A stretch of DNA of 64,000 nucleotides, from contig KN832555.1 in the NCBI GenBank assembly GCA_000827205.1, positions 2,592,541 through 2,656,540 of the forward strand, given 5' to 3'. Below the pieces are notes generated by a model, which saw only the letters and a program-made list of their open reading frames with translations, was not told where the DNA came from and did not search any database. The position numbers were made by a program, and so were the translations under genes. Source of the DNA: Plicaturopsis crispa FD-325 SS-3. Taxonomy: Eukaryota; Basidiomycota; Agaricomycetes; Amylocorticiales; Amylocorticiaceae. Shown one piece after another: positions 23,531 through 34,877 of the stretch (the stretch's first letter is position 1; every line of letters begins with the position of its first letter).

Positions 23531-25813
23531 TTACACGCATCCTTTCAGCTCTTGTGGCAATGAGTCCCACAACCTCGGGAGGTATCGCTTGAGACGCGCG
23601 CGAATTTCGTTCTGCTGGTTTGTGTTCGTGGCGTACTTCAGCAGAATACGGGCGCTCTCGACGTTCGGCTTGACGCGCCCTCGCTGGTTGCCCATGTCCA
23701 GACAAGCCACCCGCGCAGCCTCGTCTAATTTCCCCATGCGACTCAGACATTCCAACCACGAATTCCAGTTGTGCAGGTTGCATATGAAGCCGGTGGCCTG
23801 CAGCTTTGTCCATATCGCCACAGCGCGCTCCCACGACCTGGAAAAGCTGCAGGCATCTAAGATGATGCTGACGCTGGCATAGTCGAATGTGCCGGACACG
23901 AAAAGGAGGTCCCAGAGCTGATCGGCTTCGTGGAAGCAGCCAGCGCGCTGATACGCGTCCATAAGCTGGTTCCACAGGACCGTATCCGGAGAAACCGAGG
24001 GGTCGATCTTGAGCTGGGTGTGTGCGCGTTTGATGGCTAAAACGATGTCCTTGTGCTCTTCGGCGTCGAAAGGCTTCGTCTTTACTACGCGCGTAGCATG
24101 CTTGGCCAGCTCACGAAGAAGTATAGTGTAAACCTCGACGGTGACGGGATAACCTGCCGTTTTCATGTCCTTCACGATCTGGAAGTAATCGACCGGTGGG
24201 GGAGTACCAAACGGGAGTTGTGTGAATGCGTTTAGAATGACTGCATATCCCTTGGCACCGATAGCCCGTCCTCCAACGTCTTGTACCATGCGCTGGTACA
24301 TCCCAAAGGCTTCCTTGAAGCTGGATGCTGACCGCATGAGCAGGACGGTGAGGGACGTGGTGGTGAGGTTGTCGTTAATCGTGATGTTTCGCGTCTTCAT
24401 CTCGTCGACAAGGGAAGTCGCAACGGGAAAATATTTATGAACGTTTGGCGAGGCCGATAGACCACGAAGTAACGAGTTGTAGATGGCTGCATCGGGGCCC
24501 CCAGCGCCCGAGTGTGTGGATGTCCTGGAATGGTTGTCGCCCTCGGAAACTGTTCGCATGATATCACGATAGATAGAAAGCGCCCTATCTACCGCATTAT
24601 CCGTGGGTGGACGAAAGGATGATCGACAAAGGGCACTAATGAGCGGGTGCGCCATGGGTGCATCAGGTTGAATCCCTGACTCCAAGGCTTCGTCGTAGAT
24701 GGCCAGCGCGACCGAGAGTTTGCCGGCACGCACGTTGGCGTTTATCACCGAAGACCAGTGATTTACACCCGCAGCTAAATCCAACTCCCTCTCGATGTTT
24801 CGAAGGTCCCCTAAATTCGCAGAATTCCCCAGTAAAACCGTAAAGGTATGTAGGGTAGGCTGGAAACCCTCCTCCCGAAACAATCTCACCAGCTTGAGCG
24901 CACTGTGCAAACCATGGGCATGAACGGTCTGTGACAGTACGTCGTTCCAGTCGGAGCCCGCGTCGACTATGGGAGCGAGGTCCTTGAAATGCGAACAGTA
25001 CATCGCCTTGACGTCCGTCGCGTAAGTCAAGAGGCCGCGCTCTTTGAGGCCATCAAAGAGCAGAGCAGCGATAGAGGCATCATATGGTAGATGTAGCCGG
25101 CGCATGTCCTCAAGGATCTCATGGAAAACATGAGGTTTGGGATCATCCTTGAAGAGTGCACGGATGAGGAACTTGTACGATGCGTTCGTAGGATTGCAGC
25201 CGCTGCGCCGCATCGCAGTCATGCTGTGACGAAGCATGTCTACATCGTCCCGCAGGTAGCATTCCTGCAGTAAGATATGCCATTGGCGAAGAGTCGGCGT
25301 GAAATGACCAGGTTTCTGGGGCAACGCAGTCAGCCAGGTCTGAACCGCCTTGCGGCTGCCAGAGGCTAAAAGACCGCGTATGATGGATGTGTGGAGTTCT
25401 TCTGTGGGGTTTATCCCGAATACGACGGGCATATCGGCAAGAATGGTCTCTATCAGGGTCAAGTCGAAGGCGCGACCAGCTCTACCTAGCGTCTCCAGGA
25501 GTAAGGCAAGGTTTTCGGGCTTGAAATAAGAGGAAATGAGTGCGTGACTGCCATCTTTATGTGCGCGTTTGACGGTGTCCGCCAGAGCGGCGTAAGAATG
25601 ATGAACGCGAGGCAGGTCCTTCGAGCGTAATGCTGCCTGCAGATTCTGCGCATAGACCTGGGGTTCGTTCGACGTGCTCGCGAGAGACCGAGCGACACAT
25701 TTCACGGGATGTCTATGGGCATACTTGAAGACGGCGAGCGCATGGTCCTCCCGGGGGATCCTTGGATATAGCGAGCAACGACCGACTCGTATGAGACCAA
25801 TACGCAAGGACAT
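23531..25813 (-). CDS. pentatricopeptide-repeat (PPR) protein, probably mitochondrial
   Basis: A single uninterrupted frame of 760 residues (ATG at 25813) is unusual among its intron-rich neighbours. The N-terminus (MSLRIGLIRVGRCSLYPRIP, with Arg and hydroxylated residues and no early acidic residue) looks like a mitochondrial presequence. Helix-pair repeats of about 35 residues run through the protein: TNASYKFLIRALFKDDPKP, LHTFTVLLGNSANLGDLR, AAIYNSLLRGLSASPNVHK, VEVYTILLRELAKHATR, TVLWNQLMDAYQRAGCFHEA and YASVSIILDACSFSRSWERA. PPR proteins bind organellar RNA and govern its stability or translation. The specific yeast counterpart is not recognisable. Its start faces the Sec61 gamma gene 284 bases away, so the two probably share a promoter region. 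Confidence 0.85.
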   Translation of the reverse strand: MSLRIGLIRVGRCSLYPRIPREDHALAVFKYAHRHPVKCVARSLASTSNEPQVYAQNLQAALRSKDLPRVHHSYAALADTVKRAHKDGSHALISSYFKPENLALLLETLGRAGRAFDLTLIETILADMPVVFGINPTEELHTSIIRGLLASGSRKAVQTWLTALPQKPGHFTPTLRQWHILLQECYLRDDVDMLRHSMTAMRRSGCNPTNASYKFLIRALFKDDPKPHVFHEILEDMRRLHLPYDASIAALLFDGLKERGLLTYATDVKAMYCSHFKDLAPIVDAGSDWNDVLSQTVHAHGLHSALKLVRLFREEGFQPTLHTFTVLLGNSANLGDLRNIERELDLAAGVNHWSSVINANVRAGKLSVALAIYDEALESGIQPDAPMAHPLISALCRSSFRPPTDNAVDRALSIYRDIMRTVSEGDNHSRTSTHSGAGGPDAAIYNSLLRGLSASPNVHKYFPVATSLVDEMKTRNITINDNLTTTSLTVLLMRSASSFKEAFGMYQRMVQDVGGRAIGAKGYAVILNAFTQLPFGTPPPVDYFQIVKDMKTAGYPVTVEVYTILLRELAKHATRVVKTKPFDAEEHKDIVLAIKRAHTQLKIDPSVSPDTVLWNQLMDAYQRAGCFHEADQLWDLLFVSGTFDYASVSIILDACSFSRSWERAVAIWTKLQATGFICNLHNWNSWLECLSRMGKLDEAARVACLDMGNQRGRVKPNVESARILLKYATNTNQQNEIRARLKRYLPRLWDSLPQELKGCV

Positions 25814-26097
25814 TCATACGCGTGAGGTCCCTGTTCATGTATCAGCTCCGTACGCAACGAAATAGAAAACTCAAACTCACCGTCGTAGTCTCCCTGCGTT
25901 GTTTTCTTGGGCCCAACCGCCGAACAATTTTGTCGCTGCAAGGCAAATGGAAAGCGCGGAATTTGACGAAGAGGTGTTGCGACTGGATAACGCCACGTGG
26001 TCGACCACGTCCATGTATTCTGCTGGCGCGTTTCCTTTGCTTTCACCATCCACGTCTCTGTCTTTCTGTATCTGCCGCTCATTCAAACTCGCCCGCC

Positions 26098-26524
26098 ATG
26101 TCTGAAAAAATCAAAGAATTCGTCGAGGTTCCTCAGCAGTTCATCCGGGATGGCAGCCAAGTGCGTATCCAGCCGTCGTGGACGCTTCGCAATGCTCACA
26201 CAGGAAACAGTTCTTGACACGGTGCACGAAACCAAGCCAGTCAGGTCTGCACGCCGCCTCTGTCGACACCATCCCTACATTCTGACAACTATATGGAATC
26301 CAGAGTTTGCACAGATCTGCAGGGCAGTAGCCATTGGGTTTGCTGTCATGGGTTTCATTGGTTACTTCGTCAAGCTTATCCACATACCTATGTGAGTCGC
26401 TTTCTTGTTGCTATCATCCTATATGAGCTGACGCATGTTCCCAGAAACAACATTCTTGTGTATGTCATCTCTGTCACCGTGTCTAATTTCTCGGTCCTCA
26501 CAATTCTACAGTGGTGGTGCATAG
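26098..26524 (+). CDS. SSS1: Sec61 gamma / Sss1 subunit of the ER protein translocon
   Basis: The start ATG 26098 (context CCCGCCATGTCT) opens [20 protein letters not shown]. Five exons are needed for about 70 residues: 26098-26160, 26211-26244, 26304-26391, a 15-base exon after AG near 26444, and a last exon from 26512. They yield [10 protein letters not shown], then [20 protein letters not shown] into [18 protein letters not shown] with TAG 26522-26524. The C-terminal single transmembrane helix, the KPS/EF motif and the short basic-acidic N-terminus are diagnostic for the tail-anchored gamma subunit that clamps the Sec61 alpha channel. Length matches the family. Confidence 0.93.
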
Positions 26525-26718
26525 GCTTCGAGGCGGTCTGTTATGGTCGTGGCAGCCATGACATCGTGTTGTACTGGGAAGCGTCGCGTCACAGGTCGGG
26601 AGTGGTATCAGGACGGGCAGATATCCCAGCCAGGCCTGCATCACAGCGTTGTACTCGTGTCTAGTGCATCAAAATTACAGATATCTATACCCTATCCGCG
26701 AATCGCTACAACTCTATG

Positions 26719-28261
26719 TCAAGATCGTTCAGCTCGTATAGCGCCGTCACGTTCTACATCTCCCGCTATCGAAGGCATATGTGGAGACTCTAATGAGGCA
26801 ACCGTGTGGGTGCTATGTGCATCCCCTATGCCCAACCGCCCAACGTCGAATTCTGGTATCGTCCCTGCCCTTCTCTTCCTGATACAAAAACACCACGTCA
26901 AGAGCACGTCCTAAGGCTATCATCAGCGACCTAAAGAGAGCGGTGCAAAAGTTCAAGAAACAAACCTCGTGTGAACCAAATACAATAACAGCGACAACAG
27001 GTACTGCGGTAGAATATGAGAATCAACATGCCACTCCTAGCCATCGCAAGTGCTCACATGCTGCCTCGAGAATATACGGTGCAAATCCACCATTTTTGGT
27101 TAGGAAAAATATACATGCACTAGGGATGTCGAGTTCAATAATGCCCGCGCCGAATAAATAGACGGACGACTTACACCAGGGTGACCCAGGAATATATCGT
27201 GAATAGACCGACTCGAAAGTACACAGACAGCGACTGCGGCCGGTCGACATGCGGAAACACGCGTTTTATGTGCGCCCACCGCCGGTGATAATTTATGAAT
27301 GTAGCCGCTGCAAGAGGTAATCAGGCGACACATTCATTCGTGAAGGGACAAGGAGGAGCACCTTCAAACATGAGCACCAAAGCCACTACAAGTGTGCAGA
27401 AGGCAGGAACTATATAGCGGCGGCTAACGAATGCCTTTGCGGTTAGCTACTATGCAAGAGAGAAAATTAGGTGGGCGTACCGCGTGTCAATAAATATGGT
27501 ACAATACAAGTCATTGGTCGCGTCAATCATTTCAGGAGGCGGCTACAATCGACCAGGAGGCTGGGGTTAATATGGTTGGTACTTAGCGGATGGTACTGCT
27601 TACCATGCCAGCGCCAACAGAAAATCCAACAAAGGTAGCATACGGAGGTGTCAACATCTGATCAAAATTAACATGTCAATGTGCTGTCCTTCCGTTGGCG
27701 AAAGAGGTGCATTTGCTCACCACCACGTAACGGACGGCAGCAGGTACTTTGCTCAGGAATGCTGGTTCATGGTCTTGGAATGCATACCATGTCTTGAATC
27801 AGTCGCATTGTTTAGTACTCTTGGCGACTGACGGTAAAGCTATTTGACTCACCCGAATGACAACGAATAGCCCGGATAAAACACACCTGCAGGAAGCGGA
27901 GCATTATGATATCATCTCTTAGAACTTTCGAGAAAACGACGCGTACATCGCGGGTGCGCCCTGTATCAAGGAGGCTTGAGACATACATAGAGCACTTGAG
28001 CGGGTCGCGAGCAAGTCTTCCTCCCATCTGCCGTAGAAACTTCGCCGGGGTGTGTTCAGTCGCGATGCAGGGCAAGCAAAATCCAGCGACATACCTTAGA
28101 CAGTAAGTGATAGAATAAACTATCCAAGTGACACAGAAATTGATGAGTGTCGGATGCCGCGAGACGTTCTTCGCGAAGAGGAAAGTCAGAACGAGGATGG
28201 GCAGTCCGATATGTCCCCCAATAAGGTGGAGAGCCAGAAAAGCTTTCGTCAACGACTTCAT
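26719..28261 (-). CDS. seven-transmembrane protein of a basidiomycete family, function unknown
   Basis: The start ATG at 28261 gives MKSLTKAFLALHLIGGHIGL followed by PILVLTFLFAKNV. Removing short introns recovers LINFCVTWIVYSITYCL, ALCMSQASLIQGAPAM, CVLSGLFVVIR, VRYVMLTPPYATFVGFSVGA, SRRYIVPAFCTLVVALVLMF, then AATFINYHRRWAHIKRVFPH and LSVYFRVGLFTIYSWVTL. The topology and the order of these blocks fit a common mushroom family of unassigned 7-TM proteins that somewhat resemble GPCRs. The last helix and tail (CFCIRKRRAGTIPEFDVG, to TGA at 26719) are the least certain part, and one or two middle exons could not be fixed. No ligand can be named. Confidence 0.5.
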
Positions 28262-28817
28262 GCTGACGGGTTCTAAACAGCGAATTCAGTGGGATTTAAT
28301 GGCTTGATATGTGGGTCGCTTACCACAGAGCGTTCATATGGCCAGCAACGAAGGCCCTGCAAAAGCCGAGCGTCCTTTCAGCAAGAAATTTTTGGTCGGC
28401 CGCAGTCTATGGGTCCGAGTCCAGGTTGAAGGAGTGGTCATTATAGAGGGCCTGAAAGTCGAAACGTGCTCATCCACTAATAACCGACATGGCGGTGCTG
28501 GAGCAAGCTTGTCTTCAGGACCCGGAATATTTGAACAATGATAGGCACGCATGACAGATGTACGCGCGCGGCGCTCGCTCATTGACAACTTGAACGGATC
28601 AAAGTGGTCGGGCGGTGTACCCGACGGATACAGTGAGTAGGCATGCAACAACTTATCAATACATAGTTTCAGAGAAAGACGTTACATTTGCTAATGATTG
28701 GCTCAGGGTAACAAGATGCTCCCAGTTCAGCGCTATGCTGACTGTGGCGCTAAGCGCGTAGCAACCGGAGCTCATGTTAGCATCGAATGCGCCGGGTGGA
28801 TATGCGGATCGGTATAT
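28262..28817. other. intergenic, no supported gene
   Basis: About 555 bases between the promoter of the 7-TM gene and the end of COG1. A minus-strand frame at 28334-28651 has no family signal. Confidence 0.45.
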
Positions 28818-31800
28818 TCATCGTGGTGCTGTAGAGCCCCCTACTAGGAGAAGACCAAATCGTGCAGAAGGCTTGGCTAGCTCCATGACCGGATGCGTCT
28901 GTTGCTGATCGACGCGAGGAACACTATACGGTAGGAGTGCGGCAAATTTATCCTCCTTTCCAACCGAGGGAGTCGCGACGGGTGTGGAGGGAAAAGGCGG
29001 CAATAGCGTCGCGAGAAGGGTCTGCACCCTCGCGATATGTTCTATCGAGGCGCTTGGCTCCGAATATTCGCCATGGTTGCCGTTCGACACCACCTGGAAA
29101 GAGGCTGTCAGGTGAAACCCAGGAAGTGCAAGCATCATAGCACTAACCTTCTGTGCGATCTTTTGGTCGATGCGTGCCACGAGCTTCGACCATTGAGGCC
29201 CCCAGAAGCTTAGGATCTTTCGCAGAAACAATAGGTCTCCACGGATGAGCGGATTATCAGTGTCTAAAGCGTCGAGTAGATGGCCAAGGAAACGCCCTAA
29301 TGCATCTTTGACGATACCCTCTCGTCGCGGATGTCCCGAAGTAGGTATTAGCTGCTGGATTGCAGAGGACAACGAAAATAGCGACTGCGTCAAGGGTGCC
29401 GATGGATCCGAGGGGGGTTCTAGTCAGTCACGCGTCAGGAGCCGCAAACGACTGAGAAAGGGATAGTCACACACCCGGCGAGGAAGACTGCCGTGATGAT
29501 TGCAGCGCCCGCGAGTATTCGTGGTTAACCTGGCCAACGGTCTGTTTCAGCCAGCTCTCCAGGATTTGATCATGGACCTCTCGCGTCCGATGCCGGAAAC
29601 CTGTAGCACAATTAGATGTGTGTCCTACAAACTGAAAAGATCTTATACATACTCTGAACCGCGTCTTCGCTGCAACCGATATTGGATATGAACGGTGACG
29701 ACGTAGAAAGCTCGTCGGCAGCCTGGCCGATAAATACAAGGCTGGACATCGAGCTTGCTGAAACCTCTGGTAAGTAAAACAAAACAGACCCAAGGCAAAA
29801 CATACATACTGGGATCGCGCGAATGGACTTCCGAAGCAGCGGTAAGAGCGTCAATCACGCCGGTGCAGAGTGACTCGGCATCCGGTTGGAACGACTCCGT
29901 CAGCTGCCTGGCCAAGGCCCTGAAACGATATTAAGAATAACCGTAGGGGAGCACGGTCATGACTTACTGAGCATCCTCATCGCTGCCGATGACCTCGGGT
30001 GAAAAATCCTCTTGCAGGGCCTGTGCACAGCCCTCAAGGCCACTGAGGACATCGTCCAAGAATGGCGTTCGCCCGTTGATTCGGTGGCGCAAAACAGACT
30101 TGTATCTCTGCAAGGATGTATCGTCCAGGAGTGAACCACCGCCAGTGTGAGACAGCGCCGGTAAAGCTGGACAATCAAACAGAAATTCTATCGGAGACGA
30201 ATCTGTCGTATAATTAGCCGCGGAACGGAAATGGTTGCTGTAACCCAGAACGTACCTGGGGCCGACGAAGGTGCCGAGGTGAACGACGACGCTTTCGACA
30301 ACAAGTGCTCTTTGAAAGTGTTCTGCGCATTTGTCAATGCTAGTTTCCAAATGTCAACCACTCTCCGTTGGAAAGCATCGTCCAACACGGATGTAAATTG
30401 GAGCTTTTCGGCACCATCGAGCCCTGGCGCAGAGTGCAGCCATTTTCGAGTCCAGGAGCGGATTCTCCAGACCTCTTTCGCTCCCTGGATGCAGGTCAGC
30501 CACCGGTCCACGGATGCCCGGAGTTCTGTTGTCGCTTTGTGCGTCCATTCTTGGATCCGGCTTGCCACCGGGCCCTGTGCCACAGAAGATGACGACGACG
30601 AGAGGTCCACGTACGGTTTGTAAGTCCGGATGGCGGCGGGTAGCATTAGGAAGTACGTCGACGATGGCAACGACGCAAGCAAAGCCTGAGTGCTGAGTGC
30701 CAGTTCTGCTGGAAGAGCCTCCGGGGATTCGCCAGAGTTGGCGGACTCGGCCTGCATATACTCTAAGGCATGCTCAATCAAAGAGCGACGCACGCCAGCG
30801 CCTCTTTGGAAGATGAGGCGTGCCGTCCGCAGAGTATTCGAAATTGCTTCAAGGACAGCCTGTGTGGCCTGTCGGACCTCGCGAACGCGTATTTTACGAG
30901 ATCGAGTGGTATCCGTCTGTGTGACCTTCCCTAGAGGGTGACCATTGCCTATAGAGATACTAGGAATAGCCTCGGATGTGGGCAAAGACTTCGATAATAA
31001 GGTTTGCAGAGTTTTCGTCCGTTGCACAAGGAGGGTTGAGAATGTCTCCATCAATGGCTTGGAGTCGAGTAAATGGAGTGTCAACAGGATGGCGCAGGTG
31101 TTCTGGGAAGTAAAATGAGAGCCCGGACAGAATTGGGATGCTTAGAAAACGTACTTCAGCGGAGGAATTGTATTCACGCAGAGACGCTGTCGCCTTATGA
31201 ATAACCTGCGAGCGAAATTGGGAGACCGCTTCCCACTGGCGTTGTATGAGTGGGAATTGCTCCTGGATTATATTGTTAGCTGGTGTGCATGTTGGTAAAC
31301 ATCAAACCTACAAGAACGTCAATACCCCGGCTACTCCAGCTTTCCTCATCCTGTTCGTCGTCGCGCACTAACGCCCGATGAACGACGCGTGCTAGGAGAA
31401 ATAACCATGCCGCCTCGAAATAGCTTTTCCGCTCAATAAGTCGCCAGAGGTGTTCGGGCGCATCCAGAAGGAGTTTCATATGGGCGGAGAGTAGCTGAAG
31501 AGTTTGTAATTGGGCATCTACACCGGAAAGTCAACACGTACGCGCTTGAAATAAGGCGTACTGGTATTCACCATCTTTTCCCGCAAGGTACGAGCGTCGC
31601 GGCTCAGAAGACTGCTCTTGCGAGACGATAGCGTCTTTTGTTTCTTCCAAAGCCTCCATAACGCGTTTGGATGAACGCGCTATAGATATTATAGAAGTCG
31701 AGGCCTGCAAGAGGTCGCGATACCTCTCCCTGTGCTTTCATAGTAAAGTCTAAACACGCCACGGACGAATAGCACACAAATACGCACCCAACCATGAGCC

Positions 31801-32165
31801 GAAGTTCCTCTTGTTTATCCTCCGCATCTGCCCTACGCAAGTGGTTTCGTCATGAACCATTTGCGGAAACTAATATATGGAAGGCAATCTCACCTCAAGC
31901 GTTGTTGGATAGACCGAACTTCTGAGATAGGGTATTTTGTGAACAGTTCCTCCGGGTCCAAATCCGTGCCAGCATTGGGGTTATGGGACTTTGCACCGGT
32001 GTTCGCTGATAGTGACGCCGAACGGGGTGGCCATGACGGTCCGTTCAAAGGCTTGAATGTAGCACCGGACGCATATTGTGAAGAGTCTGATGCAGACGGT
32101 TCCAGCCTAGAGGACGACGACGAAGCTACAGCGTTTACCGACGCAACTGACGGTCGTCGAGGCAT
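28818..32165 (-). CDS. COG1: conserved oligomeric Golgi complex subunit 1
   Basis: The start ATG at 32165 opens MPRRPSVASVNAVASSSSSR, a Ser-rich leader. It is followed by LDPEELFTKYPISEVRSIQ and, across introns, RLRADAEDKQEELRLMVG, then RYRDLLQASTSIISIARSS. This is the Vps51/COG1-type N-terminal region that forms the coiled-coil core of tethering complexes. Then come LLSAHMKLLLDAPEHLWRLI and LLLTLHLLDSKPLMETFST-like helices, a long middle exon at 30188-31084, and C-terminal exons to the stop at 28818 (ALLPYSVPRVDQQQTHPVME). COG1 belongs to lobe A of the COG complex, which tethers retrograde vesicles at the Golgi and so keeps glycosyltransferases in place. About ten short introns; length about 850-900 residues fits fungal COG1. 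Confidence 0.85.
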
Positions 32166-32436
32166 TTACAGTCGGTGCGCGCGAAACAGTTTGAGCGCGT
32201 CGGCGACGATTGCAAGCTGCTGCTGGCTAAATCGCTTACGTAATAAAATAGGTACAATATCTTGTCGCCAGTCGGAGCCTCGCTCAAGCAGTGATAGAGA
32301 TTGTTGTGAGAGAGCTCGAGATTAATCCCAGTTACAGGAGGTAGTGCGACATGCGAAGACGTAAAGGACATGTTCAGACTTTAAAGTGCAAGACATTTTA
32401 AAACGATGCGTGTGTATATACTATGGTGGTCAGGCC

Positions 32437-33776
32437 CTAGTCGCTCTCTGCGCTGGCCTTGCCAAGGTCTCCGGTATCTTCGCTCTTTTTGCGCTCGACA
32501 GACTTTGGAGGGGCTGGAGCAGATGGCATTGCAGCAGCATCTTTCGAAGCTGCTGCAGTCGGCGGGGCCCGAGGAGGTTGAGATTGCGCGCTGCCATTTG
32601 GGGCCTGTGTTGACGGGCCAGATGTGTTGGCTAACCGCTGGTCAAGCGCCCTCAGGGCCATAGCTCTGTGACGGGAGTGAGCAGCTGTCAACACGAAGCC
32701 AGCGTAATTTGGCATACCTCCGCCGCTCAGCTTCCGCCCGAGCACCACCTGGTAGCTGGCTATATCCACCAGATTCGAGGTCGGGCCCTGACTGCGGTAT
32801 CAAATGGAACTTTGTGGCCAACGCGTAGACAGTATTTCCGAGGATGGACAGTGGGTAGCTGCGAAGGCATTTTAGAGAAGCTAATGGGTAAGCTAACGAA
32901 GAAAAACTCACTGCACGGGAGGTGGGAACCAGCTGAGCAATCCAAATGTTTCGCTTCTGTCACCGTACGTGTCTCCTCCACCAACAATATCGCCCGTGTT
33001 CTTCTTGTAGAAACGGAGGTATATCCAGGAGACAAACCAGCCGAATTGTATGATGATGTACGGGCATTGGAATCCAAGAATTGTCATGACCGTGGAGAAC
33101 GTGAGATATGCCATGGGCAGACTCTGCGCTGCGTTAGTACTGTGAAATGCAACGCATAGAGAACATTTACCTTGACTCGGGCTTTAATGAAGCCCATGAC
33201 CTGGACCTGGTGTTCAGGGATCATTTGCGTGAACGCGACCAGTAACCCGATCTGCAGCGCCATTTGTCCGTGATACTGCATGCCGTATCTATAGCAATCT
33301 CAGTACAGTGCACGCCGGACAGAGAGGGGACGACGCACAGGAAGAGGTCTGCATTTCTCGTGGCCACGAACTCTATCCAGTTGAACCCGAAGGTGATGAT
33401 ATTCGATACACCAATGCACACGACGATGAACTTCAGTGTTTCGATGCTTCCCCATATCCGTTCCAAATAGCGTAGGGATGGAGGAACGACAAGAAGTGAT
33501 ACAATGAACTACAGAACGAGTTAGCGCCTCTGCTATACGGAGACCAACAAGACACGGGTCTACCTCCGGTACGCTTGTCTCAACCAAGCCCGACAGCACG
33601 AACGTCCACGGGTAGAAGATACCAGAGCCGGGTTCAAGGGTGAGATACGGTGTTCGAACGTCGTGCCAATGCAGCCAGAAATAAAGCAGGGAGGATACGA
33701 TTGTTGCTGCGGTGAATCCACGCGTAACGGGCGGTATCGAGGCCAAAATCTGCAGCGGCGAAGAGAGGACCGCCAT
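32437..33776 (-). CDS. TMEM115: TMEM115-like rhomboid-fold Golgi membrane protein (DUF1751)
   Basis: The start is set at ATG 33776 (MAVLSSPLQILASIPPVTRG); the frame is open upstream but unlike the family. Hydrophobic helices follow in the rhomboid-like arrangement of DUF1751: AATIVSSLLYFWLHWHDVRT, FYPWTFVLSGLVETSVPEF, PPSLRYLERIWGSIETLKFI, VVCIGVSNIITFGFNWI, GQMALQIGLLVAFTQMIPEH and FGWFVSWIYLRFYKKN. The tail (LDQRLANTSGPSTQAP...) is Pro/Ala/Ser rich and cytosolic, ending at 32437. No catalytic Ser-His dyad of an active rhomboid protease is visible, as expected for TMEM115. Animal TMEM115 works in Golgi retrograde transport with the COG complex, and COG1 is the next gene here; that adjacency may be chance. 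Confidence 0.82.
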
Positions 33777-34025
33777 TGTTTTGTATCCACGTTCTGTCCA
33801 GGCAATTAATGTGATACCTCCTAGGACAGTAAATAGATTGGGGGCGGAGACCAGGCAGTACGGTGAAAAGTCGTCGAACTTTGGCACAGTTGCGCCTCCT
33901 CGCGCGACGCCGTGCTTCACGCCGGCGACCGGACGGGCGCGTCTTCCGCTTCGGGTATTTTGACCGGGGAAATGCACGATTACCGTGGGACTTGTTCCGA
34001 CTCAATCTCTTTCGTCAATGCCTTC

Positions 34026-34590
34026 ATGGCGGATGCGTACGACCAGCGACCAGGTGGCTCCCTAAAGCTCAAGGGTAGTGGGGCAGATGGCGGGATAGTG
34101 AAGAAGTAAGTCTCTCTTGGTAGTTTTGTCATCCGATCGCTCACTCTGAATCGTACCGCAGGAAGAAGAAATCCAAGTCGAAGTCGAAGACTGGTGACAG
34201 TGAACGAGAACGCGACCGCGAACGTCAACGCGTCAAGGACCTACTCTACGAAGAGGCTCGTGCCGTGAGGTCTGAGTCTCCTGGAAGCGGAGGGGACGCT
34301 GGTGCAAGCAGCAGTAGGAAGACCGAGGCAGAACGGCGCTTTGAAGAAGTTCAGAAACGTCGAGTGAGTTATTGTTAGTTGTGGAGACGCCCTCTTTTTA
34401 CTCATACATCGTTAGCTTGCTGAAAGGGTCGCCAAAATGGCCACGAAAACGCACAAGGACCGTGTCAGTGAGTTCAACTCGAAACTAGAGTCGCTCAGCG
34501 AGCACCACGACATTCCCAAAGTGCGTGTTTCGCCACGGTTGATATCCCCCCGCTCATATTTGCCTTGTAACTCAGGTGGGACCTGGATAA
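34026..34590 (+). CDS. FAM32A: FAM32A-like protein (spliceosome-associated)
   Basis: The start ATG 34026 gives MADAYDQRPGGSLKLKGSGA, matching the N-terminal pattern of FAM32A: a short GGSLKLKG motif followed by a Lys-rich stretch (KKKKSKSKSK). Introns near 34107 and 34363 join to TEAERRFEEVQKRRLAERVA and THKDRVSEFNSKLESLSEHH, then DIPK. A last intron (donor GTGCGT at about 34521, acceptor CTCAG at 34575) leaves only VGPG and TAA 34588-34590; VGPG is the invariant C-terminus of the family. In human spliceosomes the FAM32A C-terminus reaches the active centre and helps exon ligation. Its promoter is shared with the divergent TMEM115 gene (249 bases). Confidence 0.9.
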
Positions 34591-34877
34591 CACGTTTGTG
34601 GGGACTGTGTGCGTTGTCTTCGTGGTGCTTGGGCCTGCCGCCGTTGGAGGGCCAACTTGCATCGCTTTTGCGTCTTGTTTTTATCGATTCCTTTGTGAAA
34701 TCCAATGGACGCCCGTTAGCCCGTAAAACAAGTCTGAAATGAGAATAAGCACGCCCGCATAAATTGTATTTCCCTATTTGTGCAGATATATAGTGCAGCA
34801 AAGTCGGCAAGCAAATGTAACCCGCGTCTCTTCTTCCTCCGCCACACCAAGTCGCGCTCTCTTTCGCGCACTTTACC

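Noticed and set aside
26543-26914. Plus-strand open frame of about 123 residues
   Set aside because: Antisense to the C-terminus of the 7-TM gene with no family signal.
33773-33780. A fifth AACAATGG octamer at the TMEM115 start
   Set aside because: It overlaps the ATG codon and its context (AACAATGGCG) is that of a start site, so it was not counted as a regulatory site.
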